A stretch of 15,336 nucleotides of DNA from Chloroflexota bacterium (GCA_030636125.1 DAOVXM010000011.1:1-15336); one strand, 5' to 3'. Positions 1-6,446 are shown, counted from the stretch's first letter. Notes: generated by a model not told the origin, from the letters alone. Translations and numbers: made by a program.

Positions 1-282
1 ATCCGGTTGGGGATTCAACTCACCCCCAACCAGTTTAGCTGTAAAAGAGACAATAAAGCTTCCTTCGTTATGCCAGTTCGGCCGCGAATAAACTCCAACT
101 AATCCAGTCAACGCTACTTCAAACCCAGTCTCCTCTCGCGCTTCACGAATGGCGGCTTGTGCAACCGATTCTCCGACATCCACAGCGCCACCTGGAAGAC
201 ACCACACTTCAAAATCCTCACGCTGTGTAAGCAGAATTTGATCATTCTTGATAATGGCGATGTTTACACCAAGGCCAGGCAT
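1..282 (-). CDS. NUDIX hydrolase, 3' end cut by window edge
   Basis: The first 94 residues of a NUDIX-family pyrophosphohydrolase; the C-terminus lies beyond the window. The translation shows a complete Nudix box: G32, E38, R46, E47, E50, E51 and G53 in the spacing Gx5Ex7REx2EExG, preceded by the usual WCLPGG turn. This motif binds the divalent metal and activates water to split nucleoside-diphosphate-X substrates. The substrate cannot be read from the sequence. The ATG at 282 is preceded by a GGGGAG Shine-Dalgarno about 5 bases upstream, and an in-frame TAA just upstream rules out a longer start. It is transcribed in the same direction as the EamA gene behind it, with a gap of 126 bases, so it could be the last gene of that run. 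The family assignment is secure. Confidence 0.9.
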   Translation of the reverse strand, partial: MPGLGVNIAIIKNDQILLTQREDFEVWCLPGGAVDVGESVAQAAIREAREETGFEVALTGLVGVYSRPNWHNEGSFIVSFTAKLVGGELNPQPD

Positions 283-408
283 TAATACTCCCCAGGATTC
301 ATATTACCACTCACGATTACCAAATCATGTGCAATATTCCGATACATCATGACGCTTTACACATATCCACAAAAATGATCAACTGTATACATTTTTCGTA
401 CCATATAA

Positions 409-1344
409 TCATATGTTTTCGTAACGTGAAGCAATATAAATACCAATCAGAATAAGTATAGCACCAAATATCTTCATTTCGGTTGGAGTCTCCCCTAGCA
501 GGAAATATGCCAACAGGGTTGCGGCAATCGGTTCTCCTAAAAGGGTGACTGAGACATAAGCTGCCGAAAGGTACCCTAACGCCCAATTGTAGGATGAGTG
601 ACCTAACAATTGAGGCACCAAGGCCAATAATATTAACCAAACATAGGCAATTGCCGGGTATCCGATAGGACTTTGACCAACCATTAACATGATAAGTATT
701 AGAACCAGAGCAGCGGCACCATATACAACAAACACATAGCTTATTAACGAAAGCTCAGTGCGCAATCGCCTTCCTATCAGAACATAACCGGCTGCAGAAA
801 ACGCTCCTAGGAGGGCAAGTAAATCGCCAATAATTGCACGGCCGCTCATGAATTCTAACCAGGGTGGACATAATAAGCGACCTTCTTTCCAGATACAGGC
901 ATCGCTCACCGCCACTACGATTACCCCAGCCATAGCTAATGTTAAACCAATTAGCACAGGCTTAGCTACTTTCTCTTTAATCGTAAAAGGGGAAAGCAGC
1001 GCCACCCATATTGGGACCGTGCTGACGATTACCACTGAACTGGCTACAGTTGTGTATTCCAGAGAGGTGATCCAGGTTGCAAAATGCAACGCTAAAAAAA
1101 TCCCTGACAGGATCGCCAGGAATAATTTCTTTCGCGTTAGCGATTTTAGTTCTGAACGGCGAACGGTAATAGCAACAGGCGTAAGAACCATGGTTGCTAA
1201 CGATAGTCTATAGGCAGCAATTACAAATGAGGGAGCATATACTTGGGCATTGCGAACAAAAATTGAAGCTGTTGAGCCAGCTAAAATACCAACTGCTAGG
1301 ATAAATAGTGGATGAATCCGTGGATGATGGTGAATTTGATCCAT
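409..1344 (-). CDS. EamA/DMT-superfamily transporter
   Basis: A 311-residue integral membrane protein of the drug/metabolite transporter superfamily. It has about ten hydrophobic helices in two halves that look like tandem EamA domains (roughly residues 11-145 and 168-307). The second half ends in the typical helix pair with LLGEPIAATLLAYFLLGETP at about 267-286, then a final helix before a short polar tail. Such proteins export or import small metabolites or amino acids across the inner membrane; the substrate cannot be predicted. The short histidine-containing N-terminus (MDQIHHHP) is cytoplasmic in the usual topology. The ATG at 1344 has only a weak CCAGG-like ribosome site. The gene lies 60 bases downstream of sodX on the same strand, so read-through from the sod operon is possible, but no functional link is evident. 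Confidence 0.88.
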   Translation of the reverse strand: MDQIHHHPRIHPLFILAVGILAGSTASIFVRNAQVYAPSFVIAAYRLSLATMVLTPVAITVRRSELKSLTRKKLFLAILSGIFLALHFATWITSLEYTTVASSVVIVSTVPIWVALLSPFTIKEKVAKPVLIGLTLAMAGVIVVAVSDACIWKEGRLLCPPWLEFMSGRAIIGDLLALLGAFSAAGYVLIGRRLRTELSLISYVFVVYGAAALVLILIMLMVGQSPIGYPAIAYVWLILLALVPQLLGHSSYNWALGYLSAAYVSVTLLGEPIAATLLAYFLLGETPTEMKIFGAILILIGIYIASRYENI

Positions 1345-1404
1345 AGCCTGGTTGAGTGATTAGATCCAATCAACAATCCGACACACGAGTGCTCAGCTAT
1401 TACA

Positions 1405-1704
1405 TCAGCGCGGGTTAGGAATATGCCAGATTACCTTACCAATCAAAGCTTGTTCGCTAATTGGACCAAATTGTTTACTATCAACGCTTGATTGATGTGT
1501 ACCGACGACGAAGACAGCACCCAAGTTTGGATCGACAGACTCAACCTTTTTAATCATTGTACCGAATTGATCCTGTTGGAATACTACGATATCTCCCCGA
1601 CGGATTTTTCTTAGGATGAATGGAAGAGTCGTAATAACTACATAATCCCCTTCCTTAAATAAAGGTGACAGGCTTTCGCCTGTCACTTTGATCAGTCTAA
1701 GCAT
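1405..1704 (-). CDS. sodX: Ni-SOD maturation peptidase, S26 family
   Basis: A 99-residue signal-peptidase-like protease (family S26). The nucleophile is S11 in the TGESLSP motif (the GxSMxP box of signal peptidases), and the general base is K52 in IKKVES, matching the I-K-R/K-V box. Unlike housekeeping signal peptidase I it has no transmembrane anchor, so it should act in the cytoplasm. It starts inside the stop codon of the Ni-SOD gene (TAATG, one-base overlap), so the two are translationally coupled. This order, with the peptidase directly after sodN, is the known arrangement of the nickel-type superoxide dismutase maturation protease. Its inferred job is to remove the 20-residue leader of SodN and free the N-terminal histidine that binds nickel. 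Assignment rests on both motif and context. Confidence 0.9.
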   Translation of the reverse strand: MLRLIKVTGESLSPLFKEGDYVVITTLPFILRKIRRGDIVVFQQDQFGTMIKKVESVDPNLGAVFVVGTHQSSVDSKQFGPISEQALIGKVIWHIPNPR

Positions 1705-2204
1705 TATAGATTCGGGTAGACCATCTCCAATGCCGGTGCATAGGGAGCGTTAGCGCGCTTTGTAGCAATGCCTTTCGTATCCCAGAAAATCTGTGCGAAC
1801 TCGTTAATTGCCTCAACAAACTGGACGCCCGCATCTCGGTCTGCGGTTTGACGGCTCTTGGAACCCAATTGCATAATCTTATGAACTAGGTCAGGAATGC
1901 CTGGGTATTGCTCAATATGCTGAGCTTTAATATAATCACCCCAAATAACCCTGACTTCATGTTTGGCTTTTTCTGCGTGCTCCTCCTTGACCTCTATATA
2001 CCTTGCCATTGAGTTGTGATAGCTGGTTCCTTTCTCGCCACCCTTCTCTTCTAAGTCTGCCATCAGATCCATCATTCTAACTACTGTGAGCGCAGCGATC
2101 TGGGCGGTACTGGGATCGTAGATCCCACAAGGAACATCGCAGTGTGCCTTGGCACGCTCAAATCCCAACTTTCTGTCCATCACATTGATCAGCTTGTAAA
2201 TCAT
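1704..2204 (-). CDS. sodN: nickel superoxide dismutase precursor
   Basis: A 166-residue Ni-dependent superoxide dismutase that converts superoxide to hydrogen peroxide and oxygen. The diagnostic nickel hook HCDVPCGIY begins at residue 21. After removal of the 20-residue leader, the mature protein would start with H1, C2, D3, P5, C6 and Y9, the ligand and gate residues known from Streptomyces Ni-SOD. The predicted cleavage is A20/H21. The rest is helical and charged, as expected for the four-helix bundle of the hexameric enzyme; the mature form of 146 residues is somewhat longer than the Streptomyces enzyme of about 117. The ATG at 2204 follows AAGGAGA at good spacing. It is the first gene of a sodN-sodX operon behind a strong promoter-like sequence. 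The leader lacks the features of a secretion signal, so the enzyme is probably cytoplasmic. Confidence 0.96.
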   Translation of the reverse strand: MIYKLINVMDRKLGFERAKAHCDVPCGIYDPSTAQIAALTVVRMMDLMADLEEKGGEKGTSYHNSMARYIEVKEEHAEKAKHEVRVIWGDYIKAQHIEQYPGIPDLVHKIMQLGSKSRQTADRDAGVQFVEAINEFAQIFWDTKGIATKRANAPYAPALEMVYPNL

Positions 2205-2243
2205 GAAGTTCTCCTTTATTATGTAAGAAATCTATTGTTTTAT

Positions 2244-2257
2244 GTACGCGAACGTAC
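2244..2257. repeat. short inverted repeat at sodN transcription start
   Basis: GTACG-CGAA-CGTAC, perfect 5-bp arms around 4 bases. It lies roughly 10-22 bases downstream of the predicted sodN transcription start. It could be an operator half-site pair or a small hairpin in the mRNA leader; the sequence does not decide between these. Confidence 0.4.
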
Positions 2258-2272
2258 CTCGATTCACAGATG

Positions 2273-2301
2273 ATCATAATAATAAAGACTAATTCTGTCA
2301 A
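2273..2301 (-). promoter_or_regulatory. sigma70-type promoter of sodN-sodX
   Basis: Read on the minus strand, TTGACA (2296-2301) and TATGAT (2273-2278) are separated by exactly 17 bases. The -35 is perfect and the -10 matches 5 of 6 positions. The expected transcription start is near 2266, giving a leader of about 60 bases before the sodN ATG. This is one of the clearest housekeeping-sigma promoters in the window and suggests strong basal expression. Confidence 0.75.
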
Positions 2302-2344
2302 GATTGATATACCAAAATCCATCATTTTGCATATATGATCGTTA

Positions 2345-2398
2345 AGGATATCTGCATAACCAGAACCTTAAAATGAAAATGCTGGTTACAAATATCCT
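2345..2398. repeat. interrupted hairpin upstream of ferredoxin
   Basis: Two nested inverted repeats in register: AGGATAT (2345-2351) pairs with ATATCCT (2392-2398), and TAACCAG (2357-2363) pairs with CTGGTTA (2382-2388). They are separated by an asymmetric internal loop (5 and 3 bases) and close an 18-base AT-rich loop. No T-run follows, so it is not a typical terminator. If the ferredoxin transcript begins upstream of it, this would be a structured 5' leader; otherwise it may be a protein-binding site. Confidence 0.45.
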
Positions 2399-2506
2399 CC
2401 TGGGCAGGTGATAATATTCCACATTCACAACAATTTTCTAGGATTTTAAGGTACAATTAATCAACCAACTGTATAGTTAATATTTTAATTCACGGAGGTA
2501 CTATCT

Positions 2507-2905
2507 ATGACCTACATCATTACAAGCCTATGTCTGCGTGACGCCGGTTGCGTCGAAGTCTGCCCTGTTGAATGCATAGTGCCCGGTAAACCACAAGAGG
2601 AATGGCCTTGGTTCTACATTGACCCGGACACCTGCATTGATTGCGGCGCTTGCGTTCCAGAATGCCCCTACGAAGCAATTTTCCCTGAAGATGAAGTGCC
2701 TACGGCATACGAAGCCAAAGGTGGGGAGTATATTAGCAAAGTTGGCTTGACCGGACATTATGAGGGCACCGACCATCACGGAGAAGCCGTCGTTTTGGAT
2801 AGTGCCCGTCAACTCGAAGCAGGAGAGGTGCTAGACTTGACTGAAGATAACCAGCCAAACTATGATTTCTTCGAGTCAGGACCCGGCTACAGTGCCTTAG
2901 ACTAA
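2507..2905 (+). CDS. two-cluster (7Fe/8Fe-type) ferredoxin
   Basis: A 132-residue electron-transfer protein. The N-terminal 60 residues carry eight cysteines in the classic interleaved pattern: C9, C15, C19, C23 (the latter within CPVEC) and C43, C46, C49, C53 (CxxCxxCxxxCP). The beginning MTYIITSLC and the EVCPVEC stretch resemble ferredoxins with a 3Fe-4S or 4Fe-4S cluster plus a 4Fe-4S cluster. The first motif is C-x5-C-x3-CP, so which cluster type it holds is uncertain. Beyond residue 60 there is an acidic tail of about 70 residues with no cysteines, longer than in minimal ferredoxins. The ATG at 2507 has a strong GGAGGT site 7 bases upstream. It is a single-gene unit ending at the 3018-3050 terminator. 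The redox partners cannot be deduced. Confidence 0.92.
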   Translation: MTYIITSLCLRDAGCVEVCPVECIVPGKPQEEWPWFYIDPDTCIDCGACVPECPYEAIFPEDEVPTAYEAKGGEYISKVGLTGHYEGTDHHGEAVVLDSARQLEAGEVLDLTEDNQPNYDFFESGPGYSALD

Positions 2906-3017
2906 ATCCTTGGGTGGATCACCTACTCAAGAAACCTAATCCTGCTAAAGTACGAAGATTAATAAAACCTCTATTGTTCACTGACTGTCGATAGCACTCT
3001 TCAGTCTTTGCGAATGC

Positions 3018-3050
3018 AAAAAGAGGAAGTCATCCGACTTCCTCTTTTTT
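3018..3050. terminator. bidirectional Rho-independent terminator
   Basis: The stem AAAGAGGAAGTC / GACTTCCTCTTT closes the 4-base loop ATCC (3032-3035). It is followed by a T-run on the plus strand and, because of the upstream A-run, by a T-run on the minus strand too. It sits between the convergent ferredoxin (ends 2905) and lipoprotein (ends 3108) genes and should end both transcripts. Confidence 0.88.
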
Positions 3051-3107
3051 TATAAACCTGTCTTACGGAGCAGCAAGCTTCTGAGAATATTATGCTAATG
3101 GCGCTCA

Positions 3108-3974
3108 TCAATTTCGCAATTCCACATTACCTGCTCCGATCTTTACGTTGATCGAAATTCTGGGACCTTCACCAGACTGAATATACTCATTACCCATTTT
3201 ATCCCAATCACCTCCAACATCAACATTTGCCAAACCTCCATCAACAAGTACCCGGGCTGAAACACCTTCTGGGATGATGATAGTCACACTGCTAAGGCCA
3301 GCATCGATCGTAACCATGGCATCACGTTGCAGCTCACCCGAGAAATCCAGAGTATATTCACCCGCCCCACATTTGAAGGATAATTTTTCGAAATTAGCAT
3401 TCGCTAAGCCACTTAATTTGACAGAAGAAGCACCGGTATCGTACCGTAAAGTGTCCATCTGGGTTTTATTCGGCTTCGAAAAACTCAATCGGACATCCGC
3501 CGCTCCATCGGCGACCCTCAATGAACGTAATGCCAGGTCACCCAATTCAAACCTTCCCTGGTAGGCTCCAGAATTGATCCTGAGCTCCATGGGGGTATCG
3601 CCAAGCTCAAAATCCCATGTATTACGATAATCTTCACCGAAGTTTGGGATTCCTTTGATCTCAAGGTCACCTGTCTGTATTGTGACCTGGTTCCCGTCTG
3701 TGGTAATCTCGGGTTTGAAATCTCGAATATTATAAGTAGCCGTACCAGACAGCAATGCATCCTCAGCACCAGGAGCGAGGTTCAATTCGCCAGCGCCAAA
3801 GTTCATGGTGATTTCAGCTACTTCGTCGGGGCTATCTAATAGAGGTACGTGGATATCTTCAGAAACAGTAGGGCCGGTCTTGATATCCGTGATGGGCAGA
3901 TTGAACGTTAAACCACATGCCAAAGTAACTAAGGCCAATATAGATAAAGCAAGCAATATAATTTTACTGAACAT
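3108..3974 (-). CDS. predicted lipoprotein, toastrack/LiaF-like repeats
   Basis: A 288-residue secreted protein. The chosen start is the ATG at 3974, which has AGGAGA 7 bases upstream; a longer frame to 4013 has no such site. Residues 3-20 form a hydrophobic signal segment ending in VTLAC, a lipobox-like site that would lipidate C20. The mature part is almost all short beta strands, with repeated Gly-rich phrases such as NFGAGELNLAPG, CGAGEYTLDF and IGAGNVELRN. These resemble the beta-solenoid 'toastrack' / LiaF C-terminal or DUF4097-type domains, often found near cell-envelope stress and partner-switching systems. No catalytic residues are recognisable. It is monocistronic, converges on the ferredoxin and ends at the shared terminator. 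A Fur/PerR-like palindrome lies about 75 bases upstream. Family assignment is from the repeat style only. Confidence 0.7.
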   Translation of the reverse strand: MFSKIILLALSILALVTLACGLTFNLPITDIKTGPTVSEDIHVPLLDSPDEVAEITMNFGAGELNLAPGAEDALLSGTATYNIRDFKPEITTDGNQVTIQTGDLEIKGIPNFGEDYRNTWDFELGDTPMELRINSGAYQGRFELGDLALRSLRVADGAADVRLSFSKPNKTQMDTLRYDTGASSVKLSGLANANFEKLSFKCGAGEYTLDFSGELQRDAMVTIDAGLSSVTIIIPEGVSARVLVDGGLANVDVGGDWDKMGNEYIQSGEGPRISINVKIGAGNVELRN

Positions 3975-4338
3975 GACTAATCTCCTGAGAAATGAATTCT
4001 GTTTTCCTATCAAGATATACGTTAGTTTGTTCAGATGGTCGCGAGAATTACCTAATAATTATCATTACAATAAAGAGTCTTTATGTTCGATGAGCTTCCA
4101 GACCCACCACTCCTTGTAACCCCACGACAGTATGATGAAATATTCCAGCCGGCAGTTCTGATTTTGTACATATCCGCGGCTACACTTGCCTAGAGAACAA
4201 AAATGAGGCACAATTATCCTCACAGATGCCCGTGTTCCAAGGATGTATTCACAGGTGACGGTAATATAATCGTCAAACATTGAACCTTATCAAAAAAATT
4301 ATACATCCCCCAGAAATACATAATTATGGAGGTTTGCT
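3975..4338. other. divergent intergenic region, no gene seen
   Basis: About 360 bases between the lipoprotein and the GerW-type operon. An open frame on the minus strand here has no ribosome site and a composition unlike the neighbours, so no gene is called. The region holds the Fur-like palindrome (4050-4069) and the GGAGG ribosome site at 4328-4332. TTGAAC (4280-4285) and TATACA (4300-4305) resemble promoter boxes, but their spacing (14 bases) is poor. Confidence 0.6.
4050..4069 (-). promoter_or_regulatory. possible Fur/PerR-family operator
   Basis: On the minus strand the stretch contains TGATAATTATTAGGT, which matches the 7-1-7 Fur-family box (TGATAATnATTATCA) at 11 of 14 defined positions. 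It also overlaps the 7-1-7 imperfect palindrome TAATGAT-A-ATTATTA. It lies about 75 bases upstream of the lipoprotein start. AT-rich sequence can produce such matches by chance. Confidence 0.3.
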
Positions 4339-4758
4339 ATGAGCGAAGATAAAAAACCAGAAGACAATTTGATCAACGAATTTCACACATTAGGTGAAAA
4401 CTTGGTCAACACTTTCCGGGCTGCATGGGATAATCCCGAACGGAAAAGTTTGCAACAAGAAATTGAAGACGGACTGATTGAGATGAGAACCACAATTAAG
4501 CAGGAAGCTGAAAGTTTCCATGAAAGTCCCACCGGTCAGCGCTTAAAATCTGATATTGATGGTTTCCAGGAATGGGTTAAAAGCAGCAATACCGAAGATC
4601 AAATCAGAGAGGAACTCATAAAAGCTCTAAAAATCGCCAACACCGAGCTTAAAAAGGTCACTGATAAGCTGAGCTCAATAGATAATTCAACTGATGATCC
4701 ATCGGAAGAACAAGCCGATATGCCCATTAATGATGAGGAGGTTGCGAGTGACAAATAA
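4339..4758 (+). CDS. acidic helical protein, first gene of GerW-type operon
   Basis: A 139-residue protein that I do not recognise. It lacks signal peptide, membrane segment and cysteines, and is rich in Glu, Asp, Lys and Gln. Residues 8-115 should form long amphipathic helices with possible coiled-coil character (for example around 33-56 and 95-117). A disordered acidic tail of about 25 residues follows. The ATG at 4339 has a strong GGAGG site 6 bases upstream. It overlaps the next gene by 11 bases, and that gene's ribosome site lies inside this one, so their translation is coupled. Since the two following genes encode small membrane-anchored proteins, it could be a soluble partner that gathers at the membrane; that is inference from position only. 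Confidence 0.8.
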   Translation: MSEDKKPEDNLINEFHTLGENLVNTFRAAWDNPERKSLQQEIEDGLIEMRTTIKQEAESFHESPTGQRLKSDIDGFQEWVKSSNTEDQIREELIKALKIANTELKKVTDKLSSIDNSTDDPSEEQADMPINDEEVASDK

Positions 4759-5041
4759 ATTCATCTCGCTTGAGACACACGCAGGAGAACCAATAATATC
4801 TGGGGGCACGAAAGTTCTCCCATTTTCTCAAGCACTGACCATCCGTTTCCCCTTCTTCAGCGGAGGCTTAATCTGGAACCGTCCCGTATCGGTACTAGAG
4901 GTCTCTGCAGATGGGCATGAGCAAGTTTTGGTTATTCATGATACGACCCGCATAGCCCAAATCGTATTGTTGAGTGCTGGCGCAATCGGATCGTTATTAA
5001 TTTGGCTGCTATTTCGAACTATTCGAATTGGAAAGGAGTAA
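4748..5041 (+). CDS. small membrane-anchored protein, reduced GerW-like paralogue
   Basis: A 97-residue protein starting at GTG 4748, chosen because GAGGAGG (4735-4741) sits 6 bases upstream; ATGs further upstream lie deep inside the preceding gene and have no such site. Residues 68-90 form one C-terminal transmembrane helix followed by a short basic tail. The N-terminal part lines up with the downstream GerW-like protein: GEPIISGGTKVLP matches GKPVKIGATQIIP, NRPVSVLEVSADGHEQ matches SRPVAVVIASPDGVRV, and both continue DxTKIA/DTTRIA into the membrane helix. It lacks the glycine-rich loop between these blocks. I therefore read it as a shortened, diverged paralogue of the next gene. It overlaps the upstream gene by 11 bases, and its stop codon TAA lies directly behind the AAAGGAG site of the next gene. 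Function unknown. Confidence 0.78.
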   Translation: MTNKFISLETHAGEPIISGGTKVLPFSQALTIRFPFFSGGLIWNRPVSVLEVSADGHEQVLVIHDTTRIAQIVLLSAGAIGSLLIWLLFRTIRIGKE

Positions 5042-5046
5042 TTCTT

Positions 5047-5484
5047 ATGACTGAAAAGAACACCTCATCTCTAGAAATGGGCAAATCAGCAGAACCAACT
5101 TCACCTGTCGATAGTGTACAGGAAACCATAAGCCACTTCTTAGATGCAGCAGATGTTTCTGTAGTGTATGGTAAGCCGGTTAAAATCGGCGCGACACAAA
5201 TCATCCCCTCAGCTGAAGTACTGAGCGTCATGGGATTTGGCGTTGGTTACGGAAGTGGATCAAATCTAGACGAAGGCCAACAAAATGATGGAAGTGGCGG
5301 TGGAGGTGGCGGTGGCGGACGAGTACTCTCCCGCCCGGTCGCAGTAGTGATCGCCTCACCCGATGGAGTTAGAGTCGAACCTGTTGTAGATGTTACCAAA
5401 ATCGCTTTGGCCGCCTTAACTGCGGCAGGTTTCATGATAGGCATGTTGTTTAAAATGACTAGAGGACCGAGCCTCGGTGATTAA
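5047..5484 (+). CDS. GerW/YtfJ-family protein with membrane anchor
   Basis: A 145-residue protein of the GerW (YtfJ) type. Residues 20-35 form a helix (VDSVQETISHFLDAA). They are followed by the family pattern V-Y-G-K-P-V-x-I-G-x-T-x-I-I-P at 40-54, the GFGVGYGSG stretch at 63-71, a run of nine glycines at about 82-91 broken only by S83, and the SRPVAVVIASPDGVRVEPV block at 95-113. A transmembrane helix follows at 117-135, an addition that typical Bacillus GerW lacks. The ATG at 5047 has AAAGGAG 8 bases upstream. In Bacillus GerW is a spore protein needed for germination, but homologues occur widely in bacteria that do not sporulate, where the role is unknown. It is the last gene of a three-gene operon and follows its shorter paralogue by 5 bases. 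Confidence 0.85.
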   Translation: MTEKNTSSLEMGKSAEPTSPVDSVQETISHFLDAADVSVVYGKPVKIGATQIIPSAEVLSVMGFGVGYGSGSNLDEGQQNDGSGGGGGGGGRVLSRPVAVVIASPDGVRVEPVVDVTKIALAALTAAGFMIGMLFKMTRGPSLGD

Positions 5485-5540
5485 TCACATTTTATGGTGA
5501 TGCCAGGATACTCTCGCATCAGTGTGAATATCAACTCTCG

Positions 5541-5549
5541 TGATATAAT
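5541..5549 (+). promoter_or_regulatory. extended -10 promoter for STAS-kinase pair
   Basis: TGATATAAT is a perfect TATAAT (5544-5549) with the upstream TGn of extended -10 promoters. No good -35 lies 16-18 bases upstream, which is tolerable for this promoter class. The expected start near 5556 would give a leader of about 40 bases before the STAS gene. Confidence 0.5.
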
Positions 5550-5596
5550 CCCCAAATCTGTTTATTAGATCTGGGCAATGCCAGGAGGAATAACCC

Positions 5597-5932
5597 ATGG
5601 ATATCTCAACCCAACAATACAAACGGTGCGATGTAGTCACAGTCAGCGGACGCATAGACAGCGCTACTGCTCCACAATTGGAAGAAGCGTTGGATGCGAT
5701 CATGGATGCTGGGCGGTTCAAACTCGTTCTCGATATGACCGATGTCAATTTTGTGTCTAGCAAAGGTCTATGGGTATTAATTGGTGCCCAGAAAAAGTGC
5801 AAACGATACCGACGTGGTGAAGTGGTATTGGTAAACATCAAAGAAGAGATTAGATCAGCCTTTGATCTTGTGGGTATGAGCGATTACTTCACAATGTCTG
5901 ATAATATCACCGATGCCGTAGGTAGCTTCTAG
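5597..5932 (+). CDS. STAS-domain anti-sigma factor antagonist
   Basis: A 111-residue single STAS domain of the SpoIIAA/RsbV type. It shows the N-terminal strand-rich part with VVTVSGRIDSATAPQLEEAL (13-32), then LVLDMTDVNFVSSKGLWVLI (43-62). S54 and S55 occupy the place of the serine that the cognate kinase phosphorylates, although the usual aspartate before the serines is valine here. The helix and strand order that follows (GEVVLVNIKEEIRSAFDLVG) is standard for the fold. Unphosphorylated STAS antagonists bind the HATPase partner and free its target, a sigma factor or other effector. The next gene encodes such a HATPase 22 bases downstream, almost certainly co-transcribed. AGGAGG sits 8 bases before the ATG at 5597. 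Confidence 0.93.
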   Translation: MDISTQQYKRCDVVTVSGRIDSATAPQLEEALDAIMDAGRFKLVLDMTDVNFVSSKGLWVLIGAQKKCKRYRRGEVVLVNIKEEIRSAFDLVGMSDYFTMSDNITDAVGSF

Positions 5933-5954
5933 GCTCTGACGATTACGACGCTCA

Positions 5955-6377
5955 ATGAAAATGGTTACATTCCCCGGACGCTATGACAGTCTGGCGAAAA
6001 TTAGTGAATTTGTCGTTCAGGCTGCGAAAGATGCGGGGCTTGATCCAAAAGCCGTTTACGCTGTGGCATTATCGGTAGATGAGGCATGCTGCAATATAAT
6101 TGACCATGCTTATGGTGATGAGGGCATTGGAGACATGCAGTGCTCTGTGCAGGTTGAGCCAGGTCAACTGACCGTGATCCTGCGTGACCAGGGTAATCCC
6201 TACGACCCAGATAGCGTACCAGAGCCTACCTTGAATGTCCCCCTCGAGGAAATCAAACTTGGCGGCGCAGGTGTTTATCTGATAAGAAAATTGATGGACG
6301 AAGTTCATTATGATTCTTCACCTGGCTCAGATAATGTTTTGACTCTAGTTAAACGTCAAGAATCAACTTCAAAGTAG
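5955..6377 (+). CDS. RsbW/SpoIIAB-like anti-sigma HATPase (serine kinase)
   Basis: A 140-residue GHKL-type ATPase of the anti-sigma kinase group. It carries the N box VDEACCNIIDHAY (41-53) with E43 and N47 for Mg-ATP, the G1 box with D78 and G80 (RDQGNPYDP), and the G2 box GGAGVYLIRKLMDEV (103-117) typical of the family. It should bind ATP, phosphorylate the serine of the STAS partner encoded directly upstream, and hold an effector when the STAS protein is phosphorylated. No sigma factor gene is in the window, so the target may be elsewhere or not a sigma factor. The ATG at 5955 has only a weak ribosome site; a second ATG two codons on is possible. Coupling to the upstream gene probably helps translation. 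Confidence 0.92.
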   Translation: MKMVTFPGRYDSLAKISEFVVQAAKDAGLDPKAVYAVALSVDEACCNIIDHAYGDEGIGDMQCSVQVEPGQLTVILRDQGNPYDPDSVPEPTLNVPLEEIKLGGAGVYLIRKLMDEVHYDSSPGSDNVLTLVKRQESTSK

Positions 6378-6446
6378 CTGGTCAGTAATCAAACAATATC
6401 TACATACCTAAACAAATTTATCCGTGAAAGATTAATACCAATCCTA

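Larger units (their letters stand above)
2205..2506. other. divergent intergenic region sodN / ferredoxin
   Basis: About 300 bases between two divergent genes, with no coding signal. It holds the sodN promoter (2273-2301), a short inverted repeat just downstream of the predicted sodN transcription start (2244-2257), and a larger interrupted hairpin (2345-2398). On the ferredoxin side the only clear signal is the GGAGGT ribosome site at 2494-2499; TATAGT at 2472-2477 could be a -10 element, but no convincing -35 lies at the right distance. Confidence 0.7.

Noticed and set aside
848..1213. 121-codon plus-strand open frame
   Set aside because: Lies wholly inside the EamA transporter on the other strand, which has clear membrane-protein features; a shadow frame.
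4065..4280. 71-codon minus-strand open frame between the lipoprotein and the GerW-type operon
   Set aside because: No ribosome site, odd composition rich in Trp, Tyr and Cys, and no recognisable family; treated as intergenic.
4280..4305. TTGAAC and TATACA as promoter of the GerW-type operon
   Set aside because: The spacing of 14 bases is too short for a sigma70-type promoter.
5282..5330. GGTGGCGG-type DNA repeats as a microsatellite
   Set aside because: They encode the glycine-rich loop that the GerW family normally has, so coding function explains the repetition.
5477..5488. 12-bp perfect palindrome GTGATTAATCAC over the stop codon of the GerW-like gene
   Set aside because: Too short and AT-rich, no loop and no T-run; it cannot be told from chance.
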